The notes beneath the pieces were generated by a model. It made no database searches and was not told the DNA's origin. It saw only the letters and a list, made by a program, of their open reading frames with translations. Shown here in pieces: positions 1-10,372 of a DNA stretch of 64,000 bases. Position 1 is the stretch's first letter. Each line of letters starts with the position of its first letter. Made by a program: the position numbers and the translations under genes. Origin of the DNA: Antedon bifida. Taxonomy: Eukaryota > Echinodermata > Crinoidea > Comatulida > Antedonidae. The stretch is taken from positions 25,298,501-25,362,500 of the forward strand of contig OY727094.1 in NCBI GenBank assembly GCA_963402885.1, in the 5' to 3' direction.

Positions 1-620
1 GCAATTGCAAAGAATAAACCATATTGGTAACGCATGACTGTTTTATAGGGCGGCTATTTGTGGCAATGGCAAAGAATAAACCATATTGGTAACGCATGAC
101 TGTTTTTATAGGGCGGCTATGTGTGGCAATGGCAAAGAATAAACCACATTGGTAACGCATGACTGTTTTATAGGGCGGCTATTTGTGGCAATGGCAAAGA
201 ATAAACCATACTGGTAACGCATGACTGTTTTATAGGGCGGCTATTTGTGGAAATGGCAAAGGATAAACCACACTGGTAACGCATGACTGTTTTTATAGGG
301 CGGCTATTTGTGGCAATTGTAAAAGAATAAACCATACTGGTAACGCATGACTGTTTTATAGGACGGCTATTTGTGGCAATGGCAAAGAATAAACCATAAT
401 GGTAACGCATGACTGTTTTATAGGGCGGCTATTTGTGGCAATGGCAAAGAATAAACCATACTGGTAACGCATGACTGTTTTAAAGGGCGGCTATTTGTGG
501 CAATGGCAAAGAATAAATCATACTAGTAACGCATGACTGTTTTATAGGGCGACTATTTGTGGAAATGGCAAAGGATAAACCACACTGGTAACGCATGACT
601 GTTTTTATAGGGCGGCTATA
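1..620. repeat. 62-bp tandem repeat, about 10 copies
   Basis: Near-identical units of about 61-62 bp, each with AACGCATGACTGTTTT and AGGGCGGCTATTTGTGG, run from the window edge to 620. Copies differ by a few substitutions and one-base T-run changes. The array probably continues beyond the left edge. Open frames across it are repeat artefacts. Confidence 0.95.
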
Positions 621-834
621 TGTGAGGTTATTTTTTCGCTCCTGTATGTGTTATTGTGCGTTATTTTGCTTCTTAGTTTTTGTGTAATAGATCATTATTA
701 TTCAATAATCTTTTCTTATAATAAAGATTGTATAGGCATATTTATAAAAAAATGCTTACCTTCGTCAGCGTTTTGGAGTTCTGAAAATAAACAAAAAGTG
801 AATTTAAATTAAATACATCTGTATTTAATTTGCA

Positions 835-1290
835 AACAAATTGTCACACTATTTAAAAAAAAAATTGTCAAACTTTGTAAACAAATTATCACACTTTTAT
901 AATAACTATTTTAATAACTGATACTTTGTAATAAACGTGTAGCAATTTGTAATAACTATTGTCGCACTTTGAAATAACTATTATGGAATTTGTAATAACT
1001 GCTATCGCATTTTTAAAATAAAGTTGTCGCACTTTGTAATAACTGATGTCACACTTTAAAATAACATAATACTATGGCACTACTTTTTAATAACTGCTGT
1101 CGCACTTTGCAATAACCACTGCCGCACTTTGTAATACAGTAACTGCTATTGTACTTTGTAATAAATTTGTCGCACTTTGTAATAACTCAGCGCTGCCGCA
1201 CTTTGTGATAAATTTGTCGCACTTTTTAATAACTATTTGTCGCAATTTGTATTAAATACTGTCGCACTTTGTTATAACTTTTTATGAATG
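835..1290. repeat. Degenerate short tandem repeat (TGTCGCACTTTGTAATAACT)
   Basis: About 17 diverged units of 20-30 bp built on TGTCGCACTTTGTAATAACT. It is much more decayed than the neighbouring 62-bp array. Confidence 0.85.
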
Positions 1291-4200
1291 ACTAGTAATT
1301 ATTACCCGATATAGTTCACAGGTCTGCATAATTAGCATTTAATTAATGTTATTTCTTAAAAGAATTATTACATAAAAATAAAAGAATAAATTATATGGGG
1401 TGGTACAATAAACAAAACATTGTTATACCTTCAACTTCGTTTTCATCCACACCTATTTCTTCTTCTTCGACGACTTGTTCTTTTCACATACAAAATAAAA
1501 TGAATAACAACAATGTAATCGTTAACTTGTCTGGAGAATTGGTATTTCACAATGGGAGTGAATATGGTGTTTTACTGCGATTCTTCGGCTAAAAACTGAA
1601 CACCAACCAACATTAAGGTATTTTCATTTTATTTATTTTTTTTTTAAATGATACATAAAAATACATTACAAGACGAGGACAAAGAACACGAAAAAAAACC
1701 AGACAGAGATAGGATTCCTAAAGTAAACTTAGTCACTATCTAGTAGGTCTCCTATTGCACTGATTTAAAATAAACACAATTATTTAGAATAAAATGTATA
1801 ACAAAAGTATAAAGAGAAACTTCATTTGGTAAATGTAGTAAAATATAATGCTCAATAACAATATAAGGATTGCAAGTAAATAAAGTGAGGAATGGCCTAC
1901 AAAAAACGGAACAATTTGTTGTAACAGCACAGTGGCTGTATCATTTCCCGGTGAACGAAGTTATAGAATTAATAGACAAAAGAAAATGTTTCTCAGCTTA
2001 TGTAAACCTCCATAATGAGTTGAGAGCGGGAGCGGCTCAATCCTCAAATTACTAAAAAATAGAGTTGCTGGAGTAATTATGTTGTATATTAGCAACCGGA
2101 CCGGACCGGGGAAAATATAACAATTTTACATCTTGGACCATGTCGGTAAACATTTTCTCTCAAGATTATTTTTATTTATTTATTTATTTATTTAACAACA
2201 TATTTATACAGGATTATACACAGTCAAGTAGAAATATACTTGTTTTGCATTGTTGTCCTGTCGACAAAAACGGATACAAATGTAAATACTTATACAATTA
2301 CAATTAATAATAATAGCAACAAAAAATATAAACTGGAAGTTAACTGTTATGAAAAGAAATGAGATCTGTATCTAGCTTTAAAGGACATAATCGTGGGTGA
2401 ATGTTTTATTTGTGAAATTATATTCAGACACAATGAGAAGATATCTACATTTAAGTTATGGTTTTCATTTCATTCTTTACCTGCTATGGTTACCCGTCTA
2501 GGCACGGCAGACAGAAAGTTTGCAAGTTCGTGGTACCGTGAACATTTTTGCGATTGTTGACTCACTACAAACTTCGCACAGCAGACGAATAGCAGCAAAA
2601 AGCTTAACCTAAACATCTGTGAAAAGTAAGTGAAATATTTATATTATGATTATTATTATATTATATTTATAATTTAATTATTATATTATGATTATTGACA
2701 TTGTAATAATTATTATTATTATAACCATTATTATTATTATTAAACATCTGTGAAAAATAAGTGAAATATTTATAATATTATATTTATTATATTCTATTTA
2801 TTATTATTATCATGTTATTTTTATGATGTTATCATCATTATTATTATTATAATTATCAGTGTCAGTATAATAATTATTATTACTATTATTACTAATATTA
2901 TTAAAATACAACGATTTTTTTGCACGTACCTTTTTCGGCCAGTTCTTCACCACAAATGATAAATTTTGATGATTGCAGATTATTTACAATAGTATTATCA
3001 AAAAGTAACACTGGTGTCGACAGTTAGTAATCGGATCATCCTTATAAATATTAATTATTTAAATTTTTAACAAGGGTTTGAAATAGTTGACAGTAATCTG
3101 TGATTGATTATGCTGTTAATTTTTCACTCTATTTCGATTGCTTTGTTTGAGCCGTGGATTTCATCGATTTTTCTGTTGTGAAATAGTTTTCTGTTATTCG
3201 TGATTCATGGGATTTATTTACTTTTTGATTTTGTATTTTAAAACGTGTTGTTAGGTTTAATGATCGGTGGATTACGTTAGATCAATATTTGTGATCAAGG
3301 TCAGACAGCAATCGATCGGTGATCCTGAGTATTATATAATTACCAGTATTTTTCCAATATTATGACACATGTCTTGAAACACCGTCACATGTTTGTCATA
3401 AGGACATTATTTTTTTCTAGATAGTTTATGGTAGAGCTTTGACTTTCACGATGCAGGCGCAAAAATATAAATGTAAACCTCCACTTTATCTAATAGTTGC
3501 AGGCTGGTTTGATTAATAAAATTAGACTTTGAATTATTATAACATTCAAATTCGAAGTTTTTATAAAGTTATTTCACTCATTATATGCGCATTATATTGT
3601 ATATATATGTTCTTTCTTTTTTAACTAGGCCTACTTGTTGTGATGCAAATAGCGCAAACTACCAGAGCTTATCAAGGTTGTACATTGAATAGGGGGTTCT
3701 GTTTCACAAAAAAGGGTAAAATATTCCGAAGCAAAACTGTTTTTATGGTTTTTGTGAAGCAAAAATAAAATCACTAAAAAGTGCTAACAACAAGAGCTCT
3801 TGTAATGACATTTTGCGTGTAACCGACTTTCCCCCAAGTTTATTATCATCTTTTGTATGTCATTTTGTCCACCAGCTGAAGTTTTAAGCTCAAGTATTAT
3901 ACGTATATGTATATGTGCCAAAATATTTCTCTTTTTACTAATATTAAGTCAAATCTCCTAAAACCTAGTGTAGATGTTATGACGCAGATTCTTTAGAATC
4001 AAATACATATTTTATATGTAAATTTTCTTATGTTATGTCCATAGTTGATTGCTTATTTCATAATCAAACCAACAAAAACACATCTACACAGTGTCCTCTT
4101 CATACACTCTCCCATTTAATATTATTCAGATCACTGATCATATTCAAATGCGGAATACCGCAAATAAATCGTCGCACAAGCTTGAATTCACAAACTAAAT

Positions 4201-4373
4201 ATGTTGACAAAGCCATATTAATACTGTAATACCAAACCATTGCAAGTTAATTGTTGGTTGTTTGTTGTTTGTTTCTTCAGTTCCATAAACATTAAAATAC
4301 ATTTTCAATGAATTTTAATTCTAAGCAAAAATCGACCAAAACTAATTGATTTCGATGATTTTCTTTAAATTGG
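1291..4373. other. AT-rich intergenic stretch, no gene seen
   Basis: Low-complexity ATT/TTA runs (2640-2910) and a (TTTA)n run (2171-2193) dominate. Two short open frames (1395-1592 and 1870-2055, plus strand) have no recognisable similarity or splice context. Confidence 0.6.
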
Positions 4374-4374
4374 G

Positions 4375-4384
4375 TTTATTTATT
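4375..4384 (-). promoter_or_regulatory. Polyadenylation signals for the coiled-coil gene
   Basis: Two overlapping AATAAA hexamers on the minus strand, about 40 bp past the stop codon of the terminal exon. Position and strand fit, which supports 4424 as the true gene end. Confidence 0.5.
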
Positions 4385-4423
4385 GTTTTTAATTGAAGGA
4401 GCAAAATTTCGTATTATTTCCAT

Positions 4424-4596
4424 TTATAATCTGTGTTGGTTTCTGATAACATTGTTCATACGACATGTTTGTAGTTGGTCTCGCAGCCAACTTACTTCAG
4501 CTTCCCGATTCAGTCGCAAACGCAGTTCGTTATTTCGTTGACCTTTTAGTCGGATCACATCTCCTATTAACTCGCTCATAACTTGCTTGAATATAT
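4424..4596 (-). CDS. Unrecognised coiled-coil gene, terminal exon
   Basis: The acceptor has a strong pyrimidine tract (TTCTTCTTTTTGTTTTTTAAAG). The exon must be entered in phase 1, exactly what exon 2 supplies. It codes DIFKQVMSELIGDVIRLKG and continues as a charged helix to a TAA stop. Its base composition is clearly less AT-rich than its flanks. It cannot be a free-standing gene and has no other upstream partner in the window. Confidence 0.6.
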
Positions 4597-7500
4597 CTTT
4601 AAAAAACAAAAAGAAGAAAATGTCAAATGTTTTGTGATGACTATCATAACATAACATAAACAATAAAACTTCAATAACAAATGTGACCAAAATAAATCAG
4701 CTTTCGCTACTTAAGTTTTGGCCTTTAAAGTAAAATGCATTAATTATTAACACAATTGATTGTAAAGTTAAATTAAATAAGTTTGAATATAATAGTATAA
4801 CGTTATTCACAAATCATGTTTTTCTACTAGATAAAGTTTCAGTTTAAAATTAAAGAGTTTCTTTGAGGATATTTTTCTGTAAAGTAAAGGTAGATTGTTC
4901 CAAAGTTTTGCGCCTCTAAATAAAACATCAAATTGACCAAATGAAGTACGAAATCGTGTTATAATTAAATTAAAATTATTGTTAAGCCTTGTAATTTTTA
5001 TATGCGCTACATAATTAAAGTAAAAATGTATTGGGTGAGGCATATTTATTTTATAAATTTTATTTATAAATTGTCCATTGTTATTACTAAAGCTGGAAAT
5101 AGAAAATAAAACAAACTTAAAATAAATTGATACAATAAAAATTACAATTAATCTATAATTTAAGTGTGAAATAACCCTTTATTACCATTTTTATATGATC
5201 ATTTAAATAAATTGAGGTGTTTTCTAAACATAGTATTTGTTAGTGTGTTGTTATTGGAATATCTTATATCTGTCCGAATTTAATCAAAGTGGTTGTTTGC
5301 CACACAGGTGTCGAAATTGCTGAAACCACTATCAAATACACTCTACGTGTACATTGTCCGGAACAATCATCGATAAAATCGAGATGGAGGGGTAAAATAG
5401 AATTTATAACACAATAAGGGGTCCTAATGTTGCCCAAAGGTGGATCCAGATTTTTTTAAACGTGCTAACAGAATATTATTATTTTGTAAACAATTTATTT
5501 AAAAGCAATCCAGCGCAATACTCCACTAGATTCGCCCCCGCACTCACAAAATGGCACAAGTTAAAGGTCTTTCACACCTGTCCCGGCACGGTTCCGGTCC
5601 GGCGAATCGAACATCATCACGACGCTCCACGCGGCTATGCGCCAATCGATTGCGCGTAGGTACGGTAGCCGCGTGAAAACGAAACATTCACGTTCGATTG
5701 GATTTTACGGCGCCGGACCGGAACCGTACCGGAACAGATGTGAAAGATCCTTTACTGTAGCACCAAATGTAGGACCAAATAAAATTAAAAGATTAATCGA
5801 CCACCACTTTCATGGGAATTATTCATTTTTTAAATTTGTATTTTAAAACGTGTTAGGTTTAATGATAGGTGGATTACGTTAGATCAATACCTGTGATTAA
5901 GGTTAAATAGCAATCGATCAGTGATCCTGAGTAATAATATTAAATATTGATAATAATAATAATATTCTCCAGTATCATAGACAAATATCTTTTTTTAAAC
6001 TTCACTGTTTTGCTAAATATAATGTCAACATTTCTTTACATTAATAAAATGTCAACATTTATGTTAGTGAATAATATGTCAACTTTTCTTTTGCTTAATA
6101 AATGTATACATTTTTTTTACTTAAAACATGTCAAAATTTCTTTCACTGAATAAATTGTCAACATTTCTTTTGCTAAATAAAATGTCAACATTTCTTTTAC
6201 CGAATAAAATGTCAACATTTCTTTTACCTAATAAAATGTCAACACTTCTTTGCATTAATAACAGGTTTCTTTTGCTTAATAAAATGTCAATTTCTTTTAA
6301 CTAATAAAATGACAACATTTCTTTACATTAATAACAGGTCGTTTTCTTTTACCTAATAAAATTTCAACATTTCTTTTACATTAATAATAACATGTGAACA
6401 TTTCTTTTACCTAATAAAATTTCAACATTTCTTTTGCTTAATAAAATTTCAACATTTCTTTTACATTAATAACATGTCAACATTTCTTTTACTTAATAAA
6501 AGTGTCAGCATTTCTTTTACTGCGAAATATTTCAACTTTTCTTTTGCTTAATAACATGGCAACATTTCTTTTACCGAATAAAATGTCAACATTTCTTTTA
6601 CACTATTAACATGTCAACATTTTTTTACTTAATAAAATGTCAACATTTCTTTTACTTAATAACATTTCAACATTTCTTTTGCCTAATAAAATGTCAATTT
6701 CTTTACGTAAAACATGTCAACATTTCTTTTACCTAATAAAATGTCTACATTTCTTTTACAATAATAACAGGTAAACATTTCTTTTAAATTAATAACATGT
6801 CAACATTTCTTTTACCTAATAAAATGTCAACATTTCTTTTACCGAATAAAATATCAACATTTCTTTTACATTAATAACATGTCAACATTTCTTTTACATT
6901 AATAACATGTCAACATTTCTTTTACTTAACTAAATACAATGTCAACATTTCTTTTACTTAACTAAATAAAATGTCAACATTTCTTTCACTTAATAACATG
7001 TCAACATATTGCTTAAAAACGTGTTAGCATTGTTTTTAACTTAATGTAAAACATAAATGTCTTACAGTGTCATAATTAACGTGTAAACATTATTTGTCAA
7101 TGTTAGAATATGGTATTGCTCCAACCTTACTGGTGTCACAGTATATGCCTACTTACTTACAGTTGGTTAATATGCCTTTTGGTGTTCTTGTCCGTTTAGC
7201 CACCCGACCTTTCGACAACGGCCTATTGCTACCCGGACAAATACCCGGTACCACCTCGACCACCAGTGGCCGTATTCACCAATCACACTTAAGTGAGATA
7301 TTTCCCTTAAATCCTAAGAATTTCCCTTAAAATCAAGAAAATATTAAGGGTTTCACTTAAGTGGTATTCACAAAGGGTTTAAGGTTAAGGGAAACCCTTA
7401 ACTTGGTCTATTTTCCCCTTAACTTTTAAGGGACCTCAGAGGTCCCTTAAAAGTTCCCTTAACTATTCAGTACCTTGGTTGTGCTGACGATTCTGTATGT

Positions 7501-10085
7501 GCGAGTACTATGCCTACTTGTAGATGGCCCCAGTCTAGGCTAGGTAGAGATGCTAGGCCCCCTGTTGGTCTGCCCACTAACCGGCCTAGGATTCATGTTT
7601 GGTTTGAGTAGCATCTAGGCCTAGGCCTAGACCTTTTTTTGCTGATCCCCACCATACAAATTAGTCTATGCCTATATATTCATTTATTTGTTTTGTTTTG
7701 ACTGCCATTATTTTCGTGGAAGATGGCTTCCCATTTCGTTGTAATAGAAATTTAGCCCCATTCTAGTAGGCTAGGTAGAGATGCTAGGCCCCCTGTTGGT
7801 CTGCCCAGTAACCAGCCTAGGATGCATAGGCCTACACAGAATGTTGGTTTGTTAGTAACATCTAAGCTAGACCTATTTTTCTTGATCCTCATACAAATTA
7901 GTCTAGGTTTAATATTCATTTACTTGTTTTTGTTTTGACTGCCATTTTCTTTTTATTGATCATCGTCCATACACTTTTCTCTTCATCCTCCCCGTCCCCC
8001 CAACCCCTTACTCTTTTTTTAAATATGCAAATTAGTTTTAGAGAGGAAAGTGATTGGACTATAGGGGAATTAAATCCTCTGTGATTGGACAATGGGACAA
8101 CTCATGAATATTTATGATTATTTTTACCCTTAAGTTTTACCCTTAAATTAAGTGTTTTCCTTAGGTAAGTGAATCCCTTAACTCATTTGTGAATACCCCT
8201 TAAGTGTTTCCCTTTGTTAAGGGAATTCTTAAATTTTAAGGGTAAGTATTTCCCTTAGCCTAAGTGAGATTGGTGAATACGGCCACAGGGGTTTTAGCGG
8301 GAGAGCGAGATTTGAAACTCCCGCGGTTATCGTGGTGAGTTGGGAGGGCCAAATTAATCGACAGAATCACACTGATTAATATCAAAGCAATATGCCTAGA
8401 TATTGTTGTTAATTTTTTTCTTCTCATCATTGTTTCTCTTTTTTCTCTTTCTCTCCATCACCCTTTTTCTCTCTTAGAAAGTGGATTGGACGGAGGCATT
8501 AAGTTCATCCTTTTTTAAACAATCACAATTTTTGGTCTTCGCCTCGCCATAAGATACGTGAGGTCATTATGTAAACATTTATGGTCATATTATACCACAT
8601 GAATAATTCGAATAGAGTGGCCTAAACGATGCATTATTACTTTCTCCGGTGACATACCATGCAAATGTCCCTTCAGTGTAATATCCGTGTCTGCTGCACC
8701 AATCAGATATCCAAGTTCTTGCTGGAAAAAAAAATGATTTAGCAGTCTTTTAATTATGTGATTTGATGGGACTTTTTTAAATTGTCAAATTCAAAAATAG
8801 AAAGAATATAATTGTGTACGTTATTTAACATAACAGAAAATATTTTTTATTATAATAATAACGTAATGATAAAAAATAAACGTCAACAACAGGGCTACTT
8901 CTAAATACTTACCCTGATTTTAATCGGACTTACGACGCACTGCGCAAGCTTGTGAATGTTTGCGCGAAAAAGATCAACGAATTCATTTAGTTTTTGTTTG
9001 GTTTCGTTATCCTGAATACGTAGGACATTCTCTTGATCCGATGGTTGGGATATTTGATTCTTCGTGGACAAAGTCTTGTTACTAACAGTAGGCCTACAGT
9101 TACTAGTTTGTTCTTTACCTATTGATTGGTCTACTTTTCCTTCGGTGACAATGTGAATAGAATAATCCTTAAACGATGAGGTATCATTTGTCTTGAATTT
9201 ACGTGCATCATTTTCTACGGCATTTGTGCAATTTGAATCCTGTTTCAATACAATAGTGTTTTGTTGTTCAATAAATCTTTCCTTTGACACTTTTTTAATT
9301 GTTTGAACTACTTTAATTTCATCAATATCATCATCAGTTGCATTACAGTCTGCTAACATATCTTTTATTTGTAGAGAAGTTAAACTCATATCAAAGTATT
9401 TCCCTCGTTTATCATTGAATAGCCGACCGGTTGACTTATTATTAGTACCTTTGACCTTATAATCGTCTTTATTATTCAAAATTGTCCTTATCTCGCGATA
9501 AGTTTCGTCAATATGTTTTGGAGACAATTTGTATGACTCAACAATTGTTCTTGTTTTATTTGATTTTCCTAATCTATTGGTATAAGTTCCATCCCTTTCA
9601 CTAGATTCAATATTGGGGCGTTGTGATTTTATTTCATCCGCGGTAATTCGTTGGATTGCTTCTGTTGATGTCTTGTGTGTCTCTGCGACTTCCATTTCCT
9701 TTATACTTGTATCAAGCTCTGCACGGTAAAATTTTTCTTGTTGTAAAGTTTCTTCAGATTTAAACACCGGCAGTAGATTTCGCATTTCAGAGTATTTACT
9801 TTTAATTTGTTTGTATTTTTCCCAGCATTCCGTATTTTTCTTGTGAAGCTCGTCTAACCAATAAGGAGAGATTCCTTTAATTTCTTTCGGTTCATCAGTG
9901 GGTGAGGCTGCGTAATTTAAGCCACCTACTTCATGTTGGTTTGGTCGAATTAGAAGAGCGCCAGAATGCTTTAACTTATGGTATTGTTGATCAAGTAATG
10001 GATCCTGCGTCCAAAAATAATACGTATTTTCCAGCAAAGAACTATCAAGTGATTTATCATCGTGAGCGTAGTGGAGAGCCATCAT
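4424..10085 (-). CDS. Unrecognised 469-residue protein with C-terminal coiled coil, 3 exons
   Basis: I do not recognise the family. Three exons (10085-8913, 8721-8658, 4596-4424) total 1410 nt. The N-terminal about 110 residues look folded and aromatic-rich (ENTYYFWTQDPLLD, SPYWLDELHKK). Residues about 120-370 are polar, Lys/Glu/Ser/Thr-rich and probably disordered. Residues about 370-469 look helical (ELGYLIGAADTDITLKGHLH, then a Leu/Arg/Glu-rich coiled coil, RLRLNREAEVSWLRDQLQ). All junctions are GT-AG and in phase. No signal peptide or membrane segment is seen, so it is probably a cytoplasmic or cytoskeletal protein. AATAAA signals lie 40 bp after the stop. The weak point is the join of exon 2 to exon 3: reading through the donor gives a 412-residue alternative. 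Confidence 0.7.
4807..5043 (-). mobile_element. LINE (non-LTR retrotransposon) ORF2 C-terminal remnant
   Basis: A 78-residue open frame contains RFRTSFGQFDVLFRGAKLWNNLP and a following KLFNFKLKLYLVE. This is the classic pattern at the end of reverse transcriptase ORFs of CR1/L2/Jockey-like elements (RTSFG..F.GAKLWN.LP...K.F...LK..L). Only this 3' fragment is visible, lying in the long intron of the coiled-coil gene on the same strand. No polymerase core was found upstream, so it is a 5'-truncated dead copy. Confidence 0.75.
5568..5755. mobile_element. Fold-back MITE with ~45-bp terminal inverted repeats
   Basis: The left arm reads TTAAAGGTCTTTCACACCTG and on through GGTTCCGGTCCGGCG. The right arm is its reverse complement with few changes (CGCCGGACCGGAACCGT to TGTGAAAGATCCTTTA). 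The centre is also self-complementary (CACGCGGCTATGCGCCAATC against its partner near 5660-5690), so nearly the whole unit folds on itself. No coding capacity. The GC-rich arms stand out from the AT-rich intron. Confidence 0.8.
6005..7000. repeat. ~28-bp minisatellite (ATGTCAACATTTCTTTTAC), about 35 copies
   Basis: Units of 26-31 bp with consensus ATGTCAACATTTCTTTTAC followed by CTAATAAA or TTAATAAC variants. It fills 1 kb of the long intron of the coiled-coil gene. Confidence 0.92.
7268..8284. mobile_element. ~1.0-kb nonautonomous DNA transposon with long inverted repeats
   Basis: The ends are inverted copies: TGGCCGTATTCACCAATC at the left and its complement ending GGTGAATACGGCCA at the right. 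Similarity continues inward for over 100 bp of CCCTTAA-rich sequence. A CAG flanks both ends, suggesting a 3-bp target duplication. The interior holds two ~230-bp direct copies (about 7540 and 7771, each with GCTAGGTAGAGATGCTAGGC). No transposase frame. Superfamily not assigned; 3-bp duplications suit PIF/Harbinger or CACTA. Confidence 0.75.
8658..8721 (-). CDS. Unrecognised coiled-coil gene, exon 2
   Basis: The acceptor is TTTTTTTTCCAG and the donor GTATGT. It codes QELGYLIGAADTDITLKGHLH in the frame left open by exon 1 and leaves in phase 1. If this donor is not used, the frame runs on to TAA at 8590-8592, adding 22 residues beyond the same His-containing stretch. Confidence 0.7.
8913..10085 (-). 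CDS. Unrecognised coiled-coil gene, exon 1 (large)
   Basis: Codes residues 1-391 without a stop and ends AGG before GTAAGT in phase 0. ATG ATG at 10085-10080 gives the start; the second ATG has A at -3 and G at +4. The frame stays open upstream. A good acceptor (pyrimidine tract then TTTCACCAG) ends at 10142, so the region before the ATG may be 5' UTR spliced from an upstream exon, or coding. Confidence 0.8.
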
Positions 10086-10234
10086 TGTCGTAATACCATA
10101 ATATCTAGCAAAATGTATCAAAACTTCAGGAACGTGATATACTGGTGAAATGGGTGAACAATAATATAGAAATGAAAGAGGTTGTGGGGCGGTGCTTAAC
10201 ACATCTGTCCATTTATTTTAATTATTAATTTTTA

Positions 10235-10372
10235 TTTCACCTTGTTTATAGAGGGTGACCCTAAACAGCCCTCTTGATTAGTTATGATAAGTGTATGTGT
10301 GCGACAGTGGCCGTGTGTATACTAGTACACCGGGTAACCTCCTACTTGTCTCGACAAATGACTAGGTAAGTA
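10235..10372 (+). repeat. SINE-like dispersed repeat, copy A
   Basis: Shares ordered blocks with the reverse complement of 53505-53617: TTTATAGAGG, CCCTCTTGAT, GACAGTGGC, ACTAGTACAC, CCTCCTACT and TCTCGA. The two copies are diverged and lie in opposite orientation. A Pol III promoter was not identified. Confidence 0.65.

Noticed and set aside
168-410. 80-codon minus-strand frame with YQCGLSFAI/NSRPIK repeats
   Set aside because: Lies wholly within the 62-bp tandem array.
5462-5846. Two plus-strand frames of 65 and 69 codons
   Set aside because: They run across the GC-rich fold-back MITE; composition comes from the inverted repeats.
9902-10093. 63-codon plus-strand frame
   Set aside because: Antisense shadow of the large exon of the coiled-coil gene.
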